64,000 bases of DNA, from contig NZ_FNUB01000005.1 in NCBI RefSeq assembly GCF_900105985.1, positions 868,001 through 932,000 on the forward strand, given 5' to 3'. The notes under the pieces are model-generated. The model had not been told where the DNA came from. It did not search any database and saw only the letters and a program-made list of their open reading frames with translations. The translations under genes and the position numbers were made by a program. The stretch is from Tenacibaculum sp. MAR_2010_89 (GTDB lineage: Bacteria > Bacteroidota > Bacteroidia > Flavobacteriales > Flavobacteriaceae). This document shows positions 1 to 9,789 of the stretch, one piece after another (position 1 is the first letter of the stretch; each line of letters opens with the position of its first letter).

Positions 1-972
1 GAAACTAACGTTGAAGTATATGACTTATTAAATAGCCATAATAAAACTGTTTATAGATGGAGGTTAAAAGATAATGATGGTGCTATTTTATTGTCAGCTA
101 CAGAAAGCTATACGAAGGTGGCATTTGCTATAGAGGAATTATATTTTGCAGTATTACAAATAGTTCAAACTAGTGAAAGTGAAATAGAAAAAGCGTTCGA
201 AATTGGGATAAAAGATAATACAGAAATAGGATTTATAAGAATACATAAATCAACACCTTCAAAACCTTCTATTCCAGTAAAATATTCTTTTGATGTTATC
301 AACCCTGAAAAACCAGAAAGTAGTTCTGATTATATTATAGCAAAACAATTCAAGTATCATACGAGTCTTAATGATTTAAAAGAGGCATTACTTGCTGTAG
401 TTTCTTTTATGAAAAAAGATTTTACAGAAGAAGGAATGTTTTTAGTAGAGCATATGTTATTACGACCTGATGTAAATAGTAATGATTCAGTAAACTTTTT
501 ACCTATTTGTGCAGATGATTGTGCAGATTGTGGAACAATAGACCCATATTCATATAGAGTAAGTATTGTACTTCCAGGTTATACATATCGCTTTTCAAAC
601 CCTGATTTTAGACGCTACATGGAAGATGTTATTAGGCAAGAACTGCCAGCTCATGTTCTACCAAGAATATGTTGGGTAGGAGAACGAAAAGGTACAGTTG
701 CTGATGATGATAACGATTTGCTACAATTTGAAGACTCTTATAAAAAATACTTGTTTGCTAAAACGAATTCGGAACAAAAACAACCTATAGAAGGGAATGA
801 ACTACAAGATTTAATGAACGCAATGCAAAAGTTAAATACTATTTATCCTGTAGGGAGATTAACAGATTGTAATGCGGAAGATGAAGCTTTAGATGGAAGA
901 ATCATATTAGGTCAATCTAGTATAGGAAATATAGCAGTAGAAAAAGAAAATAATAAAGAAATAAAGTCATAA
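1..972 (+). CDS. eCIS baseplate-region protein, C-terminal part (5' end outside window)
   Basis: The reading frame is open from base 1, so the gene starts left of the window; the TTG at 91 is not a credible start. About 323 residues are visible. The first ~45 (VYRWRLKDNDG followed by a serine/threonine turn) resemble a DUF1508/YegP-like strand pair, which I hold weakly. The middle has a VEHMLLRP motif, a cysteine cluster (CADDCADC) and a block with GYTYRFSNPDFRRYMEDVIRQ and AHVLPRICWVG. I recognise this block from the C-terminus of large proteins encoded between baseplate and tape-measure genes in eCIS loci. The role is inferred from that context: a structural or assembly component of the baseplate or spike region. 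It is followed 45 bp later by the 1708-residue protein on the same strand, consistent with one operon. Confidence 0.6.
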   Translation, partial: ETNVEVYDLLNSHNKTVYRWRLKDNDGAILLSATESYTKVAFAIEELYFAVLQIVQTSESEIEKAFEIGIKDNTEIGFIRIHKSTPSKPSIPVKYSFDVINPEKPESSSDYIIAKQFKYHTSLNDLKEALLAVVSFMKKDFTEEGMFLVEHMLLRPDVNSNDSVNFLPICADDCADCGTIDPYSYRVSIVLPGYTYRFSNPDFRRYMEDVIRQELPAHVLPRICWVGERKGTVADDDNDLLQFEDSYKKYLFAKTNSEQKQPIEGNELQDLMNAMQKLNTIYPVGRLTDCNAEDEALDGRIILGQSSIGNIAVEKENNKEIKS

Positions 973-1017
973 AAATAGTACGTGTTTATTAATTAACACT
1001 GCCAAAACTTATTAGGT

Positions 1018-4000
1018 ATGGAAACTAAACTAAAGCTAAAAGATATAACAACAGAGTACAGTAAATTTAATGCAAATCAGGTATTAACTGAAAAACAGTT
1101 AAATACATTCATTGATTATTTTGAAGATCAAAATCGTTTATCTAAATTAGGTTTAAGTGGTGTAGGACTTGTTTGTGGTTTTGAAGTATTACCTCTATTT
1201 AATACTGATAAAAATGCAGTTACTAGTATTGAAATTACTCAAGGAACTGCGGTTACAACTGATGGAGATTTAGTACAGTTTTTTGATTTAATAGCAAATA
1301 AAATTAAATCAAAAACATTTTCATTTTTTAAAAAATATGAAGATGATAAAGGTCAATATCCACGTTTTTTAAATTCTCAAGAAAAGCAGTTTAATTTATG
1401 GGAGTTACATAGTGAAAAGGATGATTCGTATACTGATTTAGCAAGTTTTGAAAACATACAAAAAATGACTGTTTTATTGTATCTAGAACAGTATTCAAAA
1501 GAAGATGTATTATGTAATAAACTAACCTGTGATAATCAAGGAATAGAGCAAATAAATAATTTACGTGTACTACTTGTAGATAGTGAAGATTTAGAAGCTA
1601 TAGCTACTAGAGATGCTATTTTTTTAAAGCATAATTGGTATAAAATTAATAATGAATTACCAATAGTTGAGGCTAAAAGAGTTGTATTACATGAAAAAAA
1701 CACTGAAACATTTTCTGATTTAAAAGCACAATTTAATGACGTTGTTAAAGACGAAAGTATTAGTACAGATTTAATTTTAGGATATGATGTATTACTATCA
1801 AAATTTCAAAAACCTTCAATTTCAGCAAAAATAAAATCATTGTTTAGCTTTAGTTCTTTAGCTGTTCCTTTAGATTTTCAATATAGATATGATGTTTTAA
1901 AAGATTTAATAGATACTTATAATGAAATAAAGGAACTATTACTTCATATTAATGTAAACTGTTGTCCGAGTATAGGAGCATTTCCTAAACATATTATGCT
2001 TGGTAAACTAAAAAAAGCTACAGTATATCCAGAGTTACGCCACCGTTTTTATAAATCAACTATTATAGGTAATGAAGATGAAAATCTTCAAAAAGTAGCG
2101 CTTTTAATAAATAGAGCAATTGCTATAGCTAATAGTTATATAGGAAAAGAAAAATCAGGAGAAATTGTAATTACTCCATCTCAAGCTCATACTTTTTTAA
2201 GTAACAAAGCTGTTCCTTTTTATTACAATGTCTCTTCAGATTTTTTAAAGAAATGGGATTTCAATAAAACAAAGAATTACAGGGAAAATCAAAATTTAAG
2301 CTATCATAAAAGTAAGTTGTCTTCAGCCTTAGCTATTCAAAAACCATTATCATACAATATAGATAAAAATGATTTTTACAGAATTGAAGGGCATCAAGGT
2401 AAAATGTATCGAGAGGCATTAGAAAAAATACTAAAACTTAAAAAAGATAATGGATTAAGTTTTGATGTTAAAACACTTTCAATTAATGCTACCGAACAAA
2501 ATATTAATATTAATAAATACGAGTGTGAGTTTGAAGATTTGAAAATGCTTTTGAATGCATGGAGAACAGAACAGAATTGTATTTTATCAGAAGTAAGCAA
2601 AACATTTTCAGCATTCAAATTAACAGACCCTAAAGTTAATTCAGAGGTAGATAAAGTTATTTCTAGAAAAAACAAAGGTGATTTTCTTGACAAAGAATTA
2701 ATGGTTGATTCTGTTCTAATGGATCGTACAGAAAGGTTCTCAAGAGAGTTAGATTTTAAAGAAGAAGTTAAACACCAATATGATACTAGTGTAAAAGAAT
2801 ATGAACTTTTTTTAGAAGAAGAAAATATAATTAAAAAGAGTTTGACTAAAGATAAAGACTCTCTTGGTTTTTTGATAGAACAAGTATTTGATAAAAATAA
2901 AAAAGGATCTGCAAGTGATATTATTGTAGCGTTAAATAAAGAAACTGTAGCTATTCGAGATAAAGATCTATGGAAAAAAGAACCAGAATTAAGCGATTTT
3001 ATTTTAAAAGACGTTACTGAAACACTGGTGCATGCGTATGTTTTAGATGCTAAAGTGCCACTAAATATACGAGATATTGATACTAATGTTTTAGTGAATT
3101 ATAAGTTAACAATTGAAGAGCTATGTAAACAAGTAAAAACATTACAAGCAAAGTATAATAGCACATCTTTAAAACTAACAATTAAACAAATATTGGGTTT
3201 ATTAATAAATCAATTGTCAATTGTTTGCTGTTCAGGAAAAAAATTAGAGACACTACTTGTAGAAATAGATAAAAGAAAGAAGAAAATTTTAAAGAAAATA
3301 CAACTTTCTGAATTTGTAAAACAACATCCAGGGTTAGAGCATAAAGCAGGTGTTATGCCTGGAGGAACTTTTGTAATGGTGTATGTTACAGAAAATGCTG
3401 CTGATAAAAACACATTTGATGATGTAGTGTTAAATATTGTATTTAGAAGACAACCTATTGATACAGGAAAAGAATTAGAAGAATTTTCAAAAAAAGAAAA
3501 AAAAGTATTAGGTAACACTAAAATTTTATATAAAAACGGGGGAGTAATTAATTTATGGAGTAAAAATTCAAGTGTAGAATTTTCGTTTGTAGACCGTAAC
3601 TTTTTTGACTTTAAAAAAGAACGTTTTTTAGATAGAGATGTCGTTTTAGTGGGGAAAACACTTCCTGAAACGGTTAGCAATTTTTCAACTTTTTTAAATA
3701 GAACATGGTCTAGAGCAGGTTTGTCTAAAATCCTTAAGGCTGAAGAAACTTTAATGTTCAAAGACGGTTCAGTAGGAATGCAAATTTCAATTAAAGATCA
3801 TTTAGTACCTAAAGATGAATACTTTTTTCAAATGTTTAATCCAGCAGTTTTAGGCAGTAATAAAAGGTTATTTTTTGATGAAAATCAAGTGATTATTGAT
3901 AACGCAACATTGAAAAATACTGTAGTTGCAGATTTTTCTTTGCCATATATGTGTTGTTCAGATTGTACTCCAGTAAATTTTGTGATACCTAAAGAACCAG

Positions 4001-6144
4001 CATTTTTAAGTCTTCCTGTAAAAAGTGTTTGTTTGAAAAAAGATACAGAAGTAGTTCCTTTAGAGTTTTTAGTTAGGCCAATTGATGGAGAGGTGAAAGC
4101 AATACTACCTAAAGATATTCAATCTGGTGTTTTTAAAGATCCAAATGATAATAAGTATAAAATTGATATTACTAAAATAGCTAAAAGTGCATTAGCTAAA
4201 CCCATCAAGTTTACGGTAAATGATGAACCTACAGATTGTGAATTAATAGTATACCCAGAATTAGAATTGTTTGTTGGTATAGAAGAACCTATTGAGTATA
4301 ATAAAGAGAAAACATTAGCAAGAGTTACTTATGTTTTAGAATGGAAAGATACTGAGTTTGTAAATGAAGATTTTTTTAACTCAATTACCTATAGTTGGGA
4401 TTTTATGGGGAATGGAACAAAAGTAAAACGCTCTCCTGTAAATAATAGAGTTATTGAAAATTATAAATTACCAATAAGTGAATTGTCTAATGAAGTTAAT
4501 CCAGTATTAGAAATTTCATTGGGACCATGTCAAAAAAGTATTCCAATAAAAACGATAATTTTTGACACATTTACTCCTTCTGAATTAGCCATTCAGTCTT
4601 CATATTGTTTAGATTCTATGATTGAAAAAACAGCTAGAATTAAATTTTCTAATGTTAAAGGAGGCATAATACTTTTAGGAGATGATATCAAAGGATTAAA
4701 AATTGAGGGTGAAGAGTTAGTGATAGATGTGGCTGTATTTAGAGCGTTTGAACAAACTATAGAGTTTTTAGAAGATGGACAATCAACCAATGCAAGAATT
4801 GTAATTCATGAAGTAAAACAAATTTCAATTTTAGAAAGAAAAGAGTCAAGATTTATTTGGAAAAACGGACAATTGTTTTACGAAGCTGCTTTTGAAGGAG
4901 TGTTACCTGATGGTATTAAACCAATAGGTTTAACATATGGATGGAATGTTAATGGTGTAAAATCTAGTAATGAATTGTTTAATCCACATTTGTTGATTAA
5001 AGAGGGAGCAGAAAATGTATTTACAATATCATTAACCATTACAGATAATAATGGTTGCTCATCAACTGCTGAATTTATTAAAAGTATTTCATTTCCAAAT
5101 TTCACAGTAACATTACCTGATGTAACATATTGTTTAAACGATAATACTCCGTATAAAGTAACTGTTGAGCCTGATTATGAAGGGGTACAGCTGTCAGGAG
5201 GAAATGTGAAGTTTAATAATGATAATAAAATTTGGGAGTTCATTCCTGCTAATTCAGGAATAACAAAATCAGGAGTAGTGACTATTAATATTATTGGAGC
5301 TTTTGCTTCAGGAACAGCTAATTTAATAGCAGCGCCTAAAGCTAATTTTACTCACAGTTTTGATGAAACTACCAAGAAGTTATCATTAACAAATAGTTCT
5401 GAAAAAGCAGATGAATATGTATGGACTATCAATGGAGATAAGAGAGATCCTCAAACTAAAAGAGTAACCATAACTGAAGACTTAAACAATTTTAATGAAG
5501 ATACGATTGAAGTATCATTGACTGTGTTTAGCAAATGTGATGAGAATACTAAAACAGAGACTATTGAAATTAGAAATCCAAAAGAAAAGACATGTGAGGA
5601 TAAAATTAAAAGTATTTTAATTCAAGAACAAAATACCTTTAAAGAGGAAGATAAATTAATTGAGTTAGATGATTTAGAAATAAAAAGAATAGTTGATAAT
5701 GTAATAATACCAACTAAAGGGTTATATGGTTTGGTATTAGAAGAACTATCTGCTTATTTAAACGGCTCAAAGAATTCAATTTTAGAAAAGCAGTTTTTAA
5801 TTTTATTAGATAATACTTCTGTATTATTAAATAAAGATAAAAGTAGTAGTGTTCTTAAAAAATATTATAGAAGTCAAGTAAAATTATTTATGAGTATTCT
5901 TCATTGTCAAGAAGTAAAGACTTTAGAAGATGCTGAGAAAAATATAAGTACTAGGTTAAAAAATATATTGAATACTATTGATACAGATTTAAGTGGCTTT
6001 AAAGAATCTGGAATTAAGTTAGATATAAATGACGTGTTACCAGAAATAATTTCTTTAAAAACATTTTTAGAAAACTGCGCTGAAATCAATAAATCGGAAA
6101 GTTTAAAGAATTTTATAACCAAGAATTTAATAACTAAGCTATGA
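1018..6144 (+). CDS. Large eCIS-associated structural protein with PKD-like domains
   Basis: A protein of 1708 residues. Residues ~15-85 contain the pattern VLTEKQLNTFIDYFEDQNRL, then GLSGVGLVCGFEV and ITQGTAVTTDGDLV. I recognise this as the conserved N-terminal block of a protein family found in eCIS clusters beside the tape-measure gene. Residues ~100-1000 are mostly helical and lysine/glutamate rich. Residues ~1100-1510 hold at least three immunoglobulin/PKD-like beta segments, at ~1125 (ITYSWDFMGNG), ~1300 (LTYGWNVNG, then LTITDNNGCSS) and ~1440 (FTHSFDE, then YVWTING). A helical tail follows. There is no signal peptide, as expected for a particle component assembled in the cytoplasm. The last four bases overlap the tape-measure gene (ATGA), suggesting coupled translation. 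A receptor-facing or fibre-like role is inferred from the PKD domains only. Confidence 0.6.
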   Translation: METKLKLKDITTEYSKFNANQVLTEKQLNTFIDYFEDQNRLSKLGLSGVGLVCGFEVLPLFNTDKNAVTSIEITQGTAVTTDGDLVQFFDLIANKIKSKTFSFFKKYEDDKGQYPRFLNSQEKQFNLWELHSEKDDSYTDLASFENIQKMTVLLYLEQYSKEDVLCNKLTCDNQGIEQINNLRVLLVDSEDLEAIATRDAIFLKHNWYKINNELPIVEAKRVVLHEKNTETFSDLKAQFNDVVKDESISTDLILGYDVLLSKFQKPSISAKIKSLFSFSSLAVPLDFQYRYDVLKDLIDTYNEIKELLLHINVNCCPSIGAFPKHIMLGKLKKATVYPELRHRFYKSTIIGNEDENLQKVALLINRAIAIANSYIGKEKSGEIVITPSQAHTFLSNKAVPFYYNVSSDFLKKWDFNKTKNYRENQNLSYHKSKLSSALAIQKPLSYNIDKNDFYRIEGHQGKMYREALEKILKLKKDNGLSFDVKTLSINATEQNININKYECEFEDLKMLLNAWRTEQNCILSEVSKTFSAFKLTDPKVNSEVDKVISRKNKGDFLDKELMVDSVLMDRTERFSRELDFKEEVKHQYDTSVKEYELFLEEENIIKKSLTKDKDSLGFLIEQVFDKNKKGSASDIIVALNKETVAIRDKDLWKKEPELSDFILKDVTETLVHAYVLDAKVPLNIRDIDTNVLVNYKLTIEELCKQVKTLQAKYNSTSLKLTIKQILGLLINQLSIVCCSGKKLETLLVEIDKRKKKILKKIQLSEFVKQHPGLEHKAGVMPGGTFVMVYVTENAADKNTFDDVVLNIVFRRQPIDTGKELEEFSKKEKKVLGNTKILYKNGGVINLWSKNSSVEFSFVDRNFFDFKKERFLDRDVVLVGKTLPETVSNFSTFLNRTWSRAGLSKILKAEETLMFKDGSVGMQISIKDHLVPKDEYFFQMFNPAVLGSNKRLFFDENQVIIDNATLKNTVVADFSLPYMCCSDCTPVNFVIPKEPAFLSLPVKSVCLKKDTEVVPLEFLVRPIDGEVKAILPKDIQSGVFKDPNDNKYKIDITKIAKSALAKPIKFTVNDEPTDCELIVYPELELFVGIEEPIEYNKEKTLARVTYVLEWKDTEFVNEDFFNSITYSWDFMGNGTKVKRSPVNNRVIENYKLPISELSNEVNPVLEISLGPCQKSIPIKTIIFDTFTPSELAIQSSYCLDSMIEKTARIKFSNVKGGIILLGDDIKGLKIEGEELVIDVAVFRAFEQTIEFLEDGQSTNARIVIHEVKQISILERKESRFIWKNGQLFYEAAFEGVLPDGIKPIGLTYGWNVNGVKSSNELFNPHLLIKEGAENVFTISLTITDNNGCSSTAEFIKSISFPNFTVTLPDVTYCLNDNTPYKVTVEPDYEGVQLSGGNVKFNNDNKIWEFIPANSGITKSGVVTINIIGAFASGTANLIAAPKANFTHSFDETTKKLSLTNSSEKADEYVWTINGDKRDPQTKRVTITEDLNNFNEDTIEVSLTVFSKCDENTKTETIEIRNPKEKTCEDKIKSILIQEQNTFKEEDKLIELDDLEIKRIVDNVIIPTKGLYGLVLEELSAYLNGSKNSILEKQFLILLDNTSVLLNKDKSSSVLKKYYRSQVKLFMSILHCQEVKTLEDAEKNISTRLKNILNTIDTDLSGFKESGIKLDINDVLPEIISLKTFLENCAEINKSESLKNFITKNLITKL

Positions 6145-8378
6145 TTGCGAAAACTGAACATAGCATAGAAAAAGTTTTTGTTGAGGTAAACACAAAAAGT
6201 AAAAAAGTAGCGAATGAATATAAAAATTCAATGGAAGCTTTTTTACAGGAAGAAGTTTTTCCTCTAATCAATGAATATTTTAATTCGTTAGAAGTTGAAT
6301 CAAATTCAGAAATGATTATTCAACAAATATCGAAACTGGCTATTGAAGTTAACGTGTCAAAAAGAAATAAATCATTATGTTTTAAAAATACAAAACAACA
6401 AATAAGGCAACAGTTTTTAGAAAAGTTAGAAGCAGTTTTAAATAAACCTGAGATGAATGAATTGGAAATTAATTCAGTAACTGTTTCGAATTCTAAAGTA
6501 AATACATTTTTTTATTTTTTAGAGAATGGCACTTTTCCTTGGTGGAATAATAATAATAATAAAGATTTTTTTTCTAAAAAAATATTATTTCAAATTACCG
6601 AAAACGAAAATTTTCAAATTAAGTTTTTAAAAGCTATTCAAAATGAAAAAGTAAAAAAACGATTAGTCAATCAATTTTTTGATAATGAACTTTGTTTGTT
6701 ATTTCTAGGGATATTAAATAAACCAAAAGGATTAAATGAGGTTTTGTCATTCATTTCTAAAGCAAAAAAAATACCAGAAGAAAAGAGAAAAAGCATATGG
6801 TTTTATGTTGTGGAAGCAGTATTGGTAAAAGATTTTTTGAAGGTAGTTAAAGCAATTGAAAAAAATGATATTCAATTAAAAGATAAAAAGCAGCTGAATA
6901 AAATAGGTATTGAATTAAATGAAAAGCATACAGAATTACAAGGTGGATTTAATATAACTAGAGATGACTTAGGTAAGAAGAGTAATTTAAATTATGTTTT
7001 AGAATTTTTTTATGCAGCCTTGCCAGAATTAAAAGAGAATAAAGAAAGTGAAAAAGAAGATTTTGTTAATTCTAGTAGAGATAAGCTAAATGAAAAAAAT
7101 ATTAAAGAACAAATATTTAAAAAAGGAAAAGAGGCTATAAAAATAAATGATGTAGAGAAAGAAAAAGACTTTTTTTTAAGAAGCAAGGAGAAGTCATTAC
7201 TTCAAGAAAAGGGAAGTTTTTTGCCTGAAAAGCCAGAAGAGTTAGTTTTAAAAACAAAAATAAACAAAGAGAATTTAAAATTAGAAGGGTTTCAAAAAAT
7301 AAAAGAATCAACGAAAGAAGAGTTCAATAGAGCAAATGATAATTCGAAGACAGAAGAAATCAATCGTAGTACTAATAGAAAACCAAGGGAAGAGTCTGAA
7401 GTTTTGTCAAAGGGTGGTATAAATAAAGAACTTCTTTTTGAGAAAGAGAATGTGAAAATTAAGAAGGAAAATAAGGTTGATGTGGTTGATCAAAAAACTA
7501 ATACAGTAACAAATAAATTAAACGTAGATAAATCTTCTGAAAAAAAAATAGCTAAAACACATAAAAAAGAACAAAAGGAGAAATTAAAGAATAAAACAGA
7601 AAACAGGAAAGAAAATGAATCCTCTAAAACAGTTAAAAAAGTTGAGAATGAGATAGAGAAGAGAGAGGATGAAATTCTAGAAAATAGAAAGAGAATTATT
7701 CATGATAGATTGTATTCTAATAATTTTAAGAAAACTGAAAGAAAGTTTGAATTAGATGTAAACAAAAGTGTAAAGAAGAATGAAGAAAGTGAATTAATAG
7801 TTCAAGAGAGAATTAACATTCAAGAGTCGTTTGATGAATTAAATATTCAAATAGTAAAAAATGAAACAGGAGTTGCTAATCAAGCAAAATCATATTTTGT
7901 AGAAAACGCAGGGTTAATTTTAATACATCCATTTTTAAAGCAGTTTTTTAATTCGTGTAATTTTTTAAATGCTGAGAATAAGATAATAAAACCAATTCAA
8001 GCAGTTCACTTGTTACATTATGTAGCTACAAAGAAAGAAAGACAGGTAGAGAGTAATTTAGTCTTTGAAAAATTTTTGTGCAATGTTCCAATAAATCATT
8101 CAATACCTAGAAATATTAAGTTGTCTGAAGAATTAAAAGAGAAAGCAGAAGAACTAATGAAAGCTGTAACTCAAAATTGGGAAGTGCTTAAAAAATCGTC
8201 TCCAGATCTTATTAGAAATGAATTTATACAAAGGGTAGGTAAATTAGATTTAACTAAAGATAACCCGAATATTACTATTGAAAGAAAAGTGCATGATATA
8301 TTGTTAGATAAGTTACCATGGAATTATAGTATGTGTAAACTACCATGGATGAAGGGGTTAATTTTTACAAACTGGTAA
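6141..8378 (+). CDS. Contractile injection system tape-measure protein (Afp14-like)
   Basis: A protein of 745 residues that sets tube and sheath length in contractile particles. The C-terminal ~170 residues carry the family signature: NAGLILIHPFLKQFF, then AVHLLHYVATKK, LCNVP, NWEVLKKSSPDLIRNEFIQR, and a tail LPWNYSMCKLPWMKGLIFTNW. The N-terminal ~290 residues are ordered-looking helices. Residues ~300-560 are a highly charged lysine/glutamate tract of probable coiled coil or low complexity, which could vary in length as expected for a ruler. The start codon overlaps the stop of the preceding gene (ATGA). In the antifeeding prophage the tape-measure gene directly precedes the ATPase; here two other genes lie between them. 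The family assignment is strong; the length-ruler role is family knowledge. Confidence 0.85.
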   Translation: MIAKTEHSIEKVFVEVNTKSKKVANEYKNSMEAFLQEEVFPLINEYFNSLEVESNSEMIIQQISKLAIEVNVSKRNKSLCFKNTKQQIRQQFLEKLEAVLNKPEMNELEINSVTVSNSKVNTFFYFLENGTFPWWNNNNNKDFFSKKILFQITENENFQIKFLKAIQNEKVKKRLVNQFFDNELCLLFLGILNKPKGLNEVLSFISKAKKIPEEKRKSIWFYVVEAVLVKDFLKVVKAIEKNDIQLKDKKQLNKIGIELNEKHTELQGGFNITRDDLGKKSNLNYVLEFFYAALPELKENKESEKEDFVNSSRDKLNEKNIKEQIFKKGKEAIKINDVEKEKDFFLRSKEKSLLQEKGSFLPEKPEELVLKTKINKENLKLEGFQKIKESTKEEFNRANDNSKTEEINRSTNRKPREESEVLSKGGINKELLFEKENVKIKKENKVDVVDQKTNTVTNKLNVDKSSEKKIAKTHKKEQKEKLKNKTENRKENESSKTVKKVENEIEKREDEILENRKRIIHDRLYSNNFKKTERKFELDVNKSVKKNEESELIVQERINIQESFDELNIQIVKNETGVANQAKSYFVENAGLILIHPFLKQFFNSCNFLNAENKIIKPIQAVHLLHYVATKKERQVESNLVFEKFLCNVPINHSIPRNIKLSEELKEKAEELMKAVTQNWEVLKKSSPDLIRNEFIQRVGKLDLTKDNPNITIERKVHDILLDKLPWNYSMCKLPWMKGLIFTNW

Positions 8379-8394
8379 TTTTAAAATTGATGTA

Positions 8395-9786
8395 ATGAAA
8401 CGAAGAATAAGAAAAATACAACCACAAATAGTAAAAAAAGACTCTCTTTTCTTTAAACCAAATATCCAAACAAAATTAAAAATGGGTAGTTCTGGAGATA
8501 AGTATGAGGTAGAAGCTGATAAAATGGCTGATAAAGTGGTTAATAGTAAAAATGAAGGAGGTTTATTACAAAGAAAAAAGGTGGATGATGAGATCCAAAA
8601 GAAATCATTAGCATCTGAAGTAACACCATTAATCCAGAAAATGGAAAGTTCAGAAGAAGAAATAGTTCAAAAGCAAGAAGAAGAATCTGTTCAAACAAAG
8701 GAAGAGGAAAATATTCAAGAAAAAGAAGAGGAAGAAATACAATCTAAAATAAAAAATTCAAAATCAATAGCTAAACCACAGTCTTCTTTTGAAGGTAAAT
8801 TAAGAAAAGGAAGTGGAGGCCAAAAAATGGATGCTCAAACGCTAAGTGAAATGGAGTCAGGCTTTGGTGCAGATTTTAATAACGTAAAAATACATAATGA
8901 TTTGGGCGCATCTCAAATGAGTAAAAAAATAGGCGCGCAGGCATTTACACATGGAAATGATATTTATTTTAATAAAGGAAAATATAACCCTAATTCAAGA
9001 GAAGGAAAGCATTTATTAGTTCATGAATTAACGCATACTATTCAACAAAAGGGAATGGTACAAAAGAAGGTTCAAAGAAAACCTGACTCAGCAGTTCCTG
9101 CTAATAATCAAAAAGATAAAAATACTTTAGAAAAATATAAAACAGCATTTCCTTTTTTCTATGCTTATATGAATGATCACTTTGGAGAGTATTTAACTGG
9201 GAGTGAAAAAATAAAAAAGGCTTTACTTAAAAATTCCGTAGGTATTTTAACTCCTGAAAAAATTAAAGAAACAACTGATTTTGAAAATGGAAATGGTCCT
9301 AAAATAGAATTAGTAGAGTTTTCGAACCCAAATCAAAACGGAGAATATTTTTATCAAGGGAATACAATTAAACTAAATTACAAACTAGTAGAGAAGTATG
9401 AAGAAGTACTCTCTAATCCTAATGCAACTGCTGAGCAAAAAAATGCGATTAGTATAAGTTTGAATCAAGTTTTGATAAATGAATTTACTCATTATGGAGA
9501 TGCTTTAGATGGTATAGATGCTATACAAAATAATCAAGGACAGGTGATAAATAATCCATTACCAGGAGAAGGGGCTGAGGGTAATTTTACTTCGACTTAT
9601 GATGAAGGGAATGAAGCCGTAGCAGAAATTTTTGAATTTTATGGTTCGTCAATGATATATGGTTTACAAAACTATGCAGCACACGAAAAAGGTATTTACC
9701 TTGACCCTAACACCCTTAAAGAAATAGAAAAAGATCCTTCATTGATTGATAAAAGTTTAATACCTCCAATACCTAAAATAAAATAA
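8395..9786 (+). CDS. eCIS-core (DUF4157) protein with second metallopeptidase-like domain
   Basis: A protein of 463 residues. The N-terminus has the eCIS-cargo style segment IQTKLKMGSSGDKYEVEADKM, followed by a glutamine/glutamate-rich linker (residues ~60-125). The DUF4157 domain spans ~145-217 (MESGFGADFNNVKIHND, then HGNDIYFNKGKY, then HELTH at 210-214), with an intact HExxH zinc site. A separate C-terminal domain (~240-463) has NEFTHYGD at 362-369, where the first histidine of an HExxH-like site is replaced by asparagine, and a downstream glutamate-rich segment (E407, E411) that could supply a third ligand. DUF4157 proteins are eCIS-associated and often fused to effectors, so this is most likely a payload or a loading/maturation protease. 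The gene lies 16 bp after the tape-measure gene and 3 bp before the next candidate payload. Confidence 0.75.
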   Translation: MKRRIRKIQPQIVKKDSLFFKPNIQTKLKMGSSGDKYEVEADKMADKVVNSKNEGGLLQRKKVDDEIQKKSLASEVTPLIQKMESSEEEIVQKQEEESVQTKEEENIQEKEEEEIQSKIKNSKSIAKPQSSFEGKLRKGSGGQKMDAQTLSEMESGFGADFNNVKIHNDLGASQMSKKIGAQAFTHGNDIYFNKGKYNPNSREGKHLLVHELTHTIQQKGMVQKKVQRKPDSAVPANNQKDKNTLEKYKTAFPFFYAYMNDHFGEYLTGSEKIKKALLKNSVGILTPEKIKETTDFENGNGPKIELVEFSNPNQNGEYFYQGNTIKLNYKLVEKYEEVLSNPNATAEQKNAISISLNQVLINEFTHYGDALDGIDAIQNNQGQVINNPLPGEGAEGNFTSTYDEGNEAVAEIFEFYGSSMIYGLQNYAAHEKGIYLDPNTLKEIEKDPSLIDKSLIPPIPKIK

Positions 9787-9789
9787 AAA

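Noticed and set aside
91..972. Complete gene starting at TTG 91
   Set aside because: The frame is open upstream to base 1 with protein-like sequence that continues the same domain, so it is the tail of a gene cut by the window edge.
3210..3761. 183-codon ORF on the minus strand
   Set aside because: It lies entirely antisense within the 1708-residue eCIS protein and has phenylalanine/serine-rich composition typical of the complement of an AT-rich gene.
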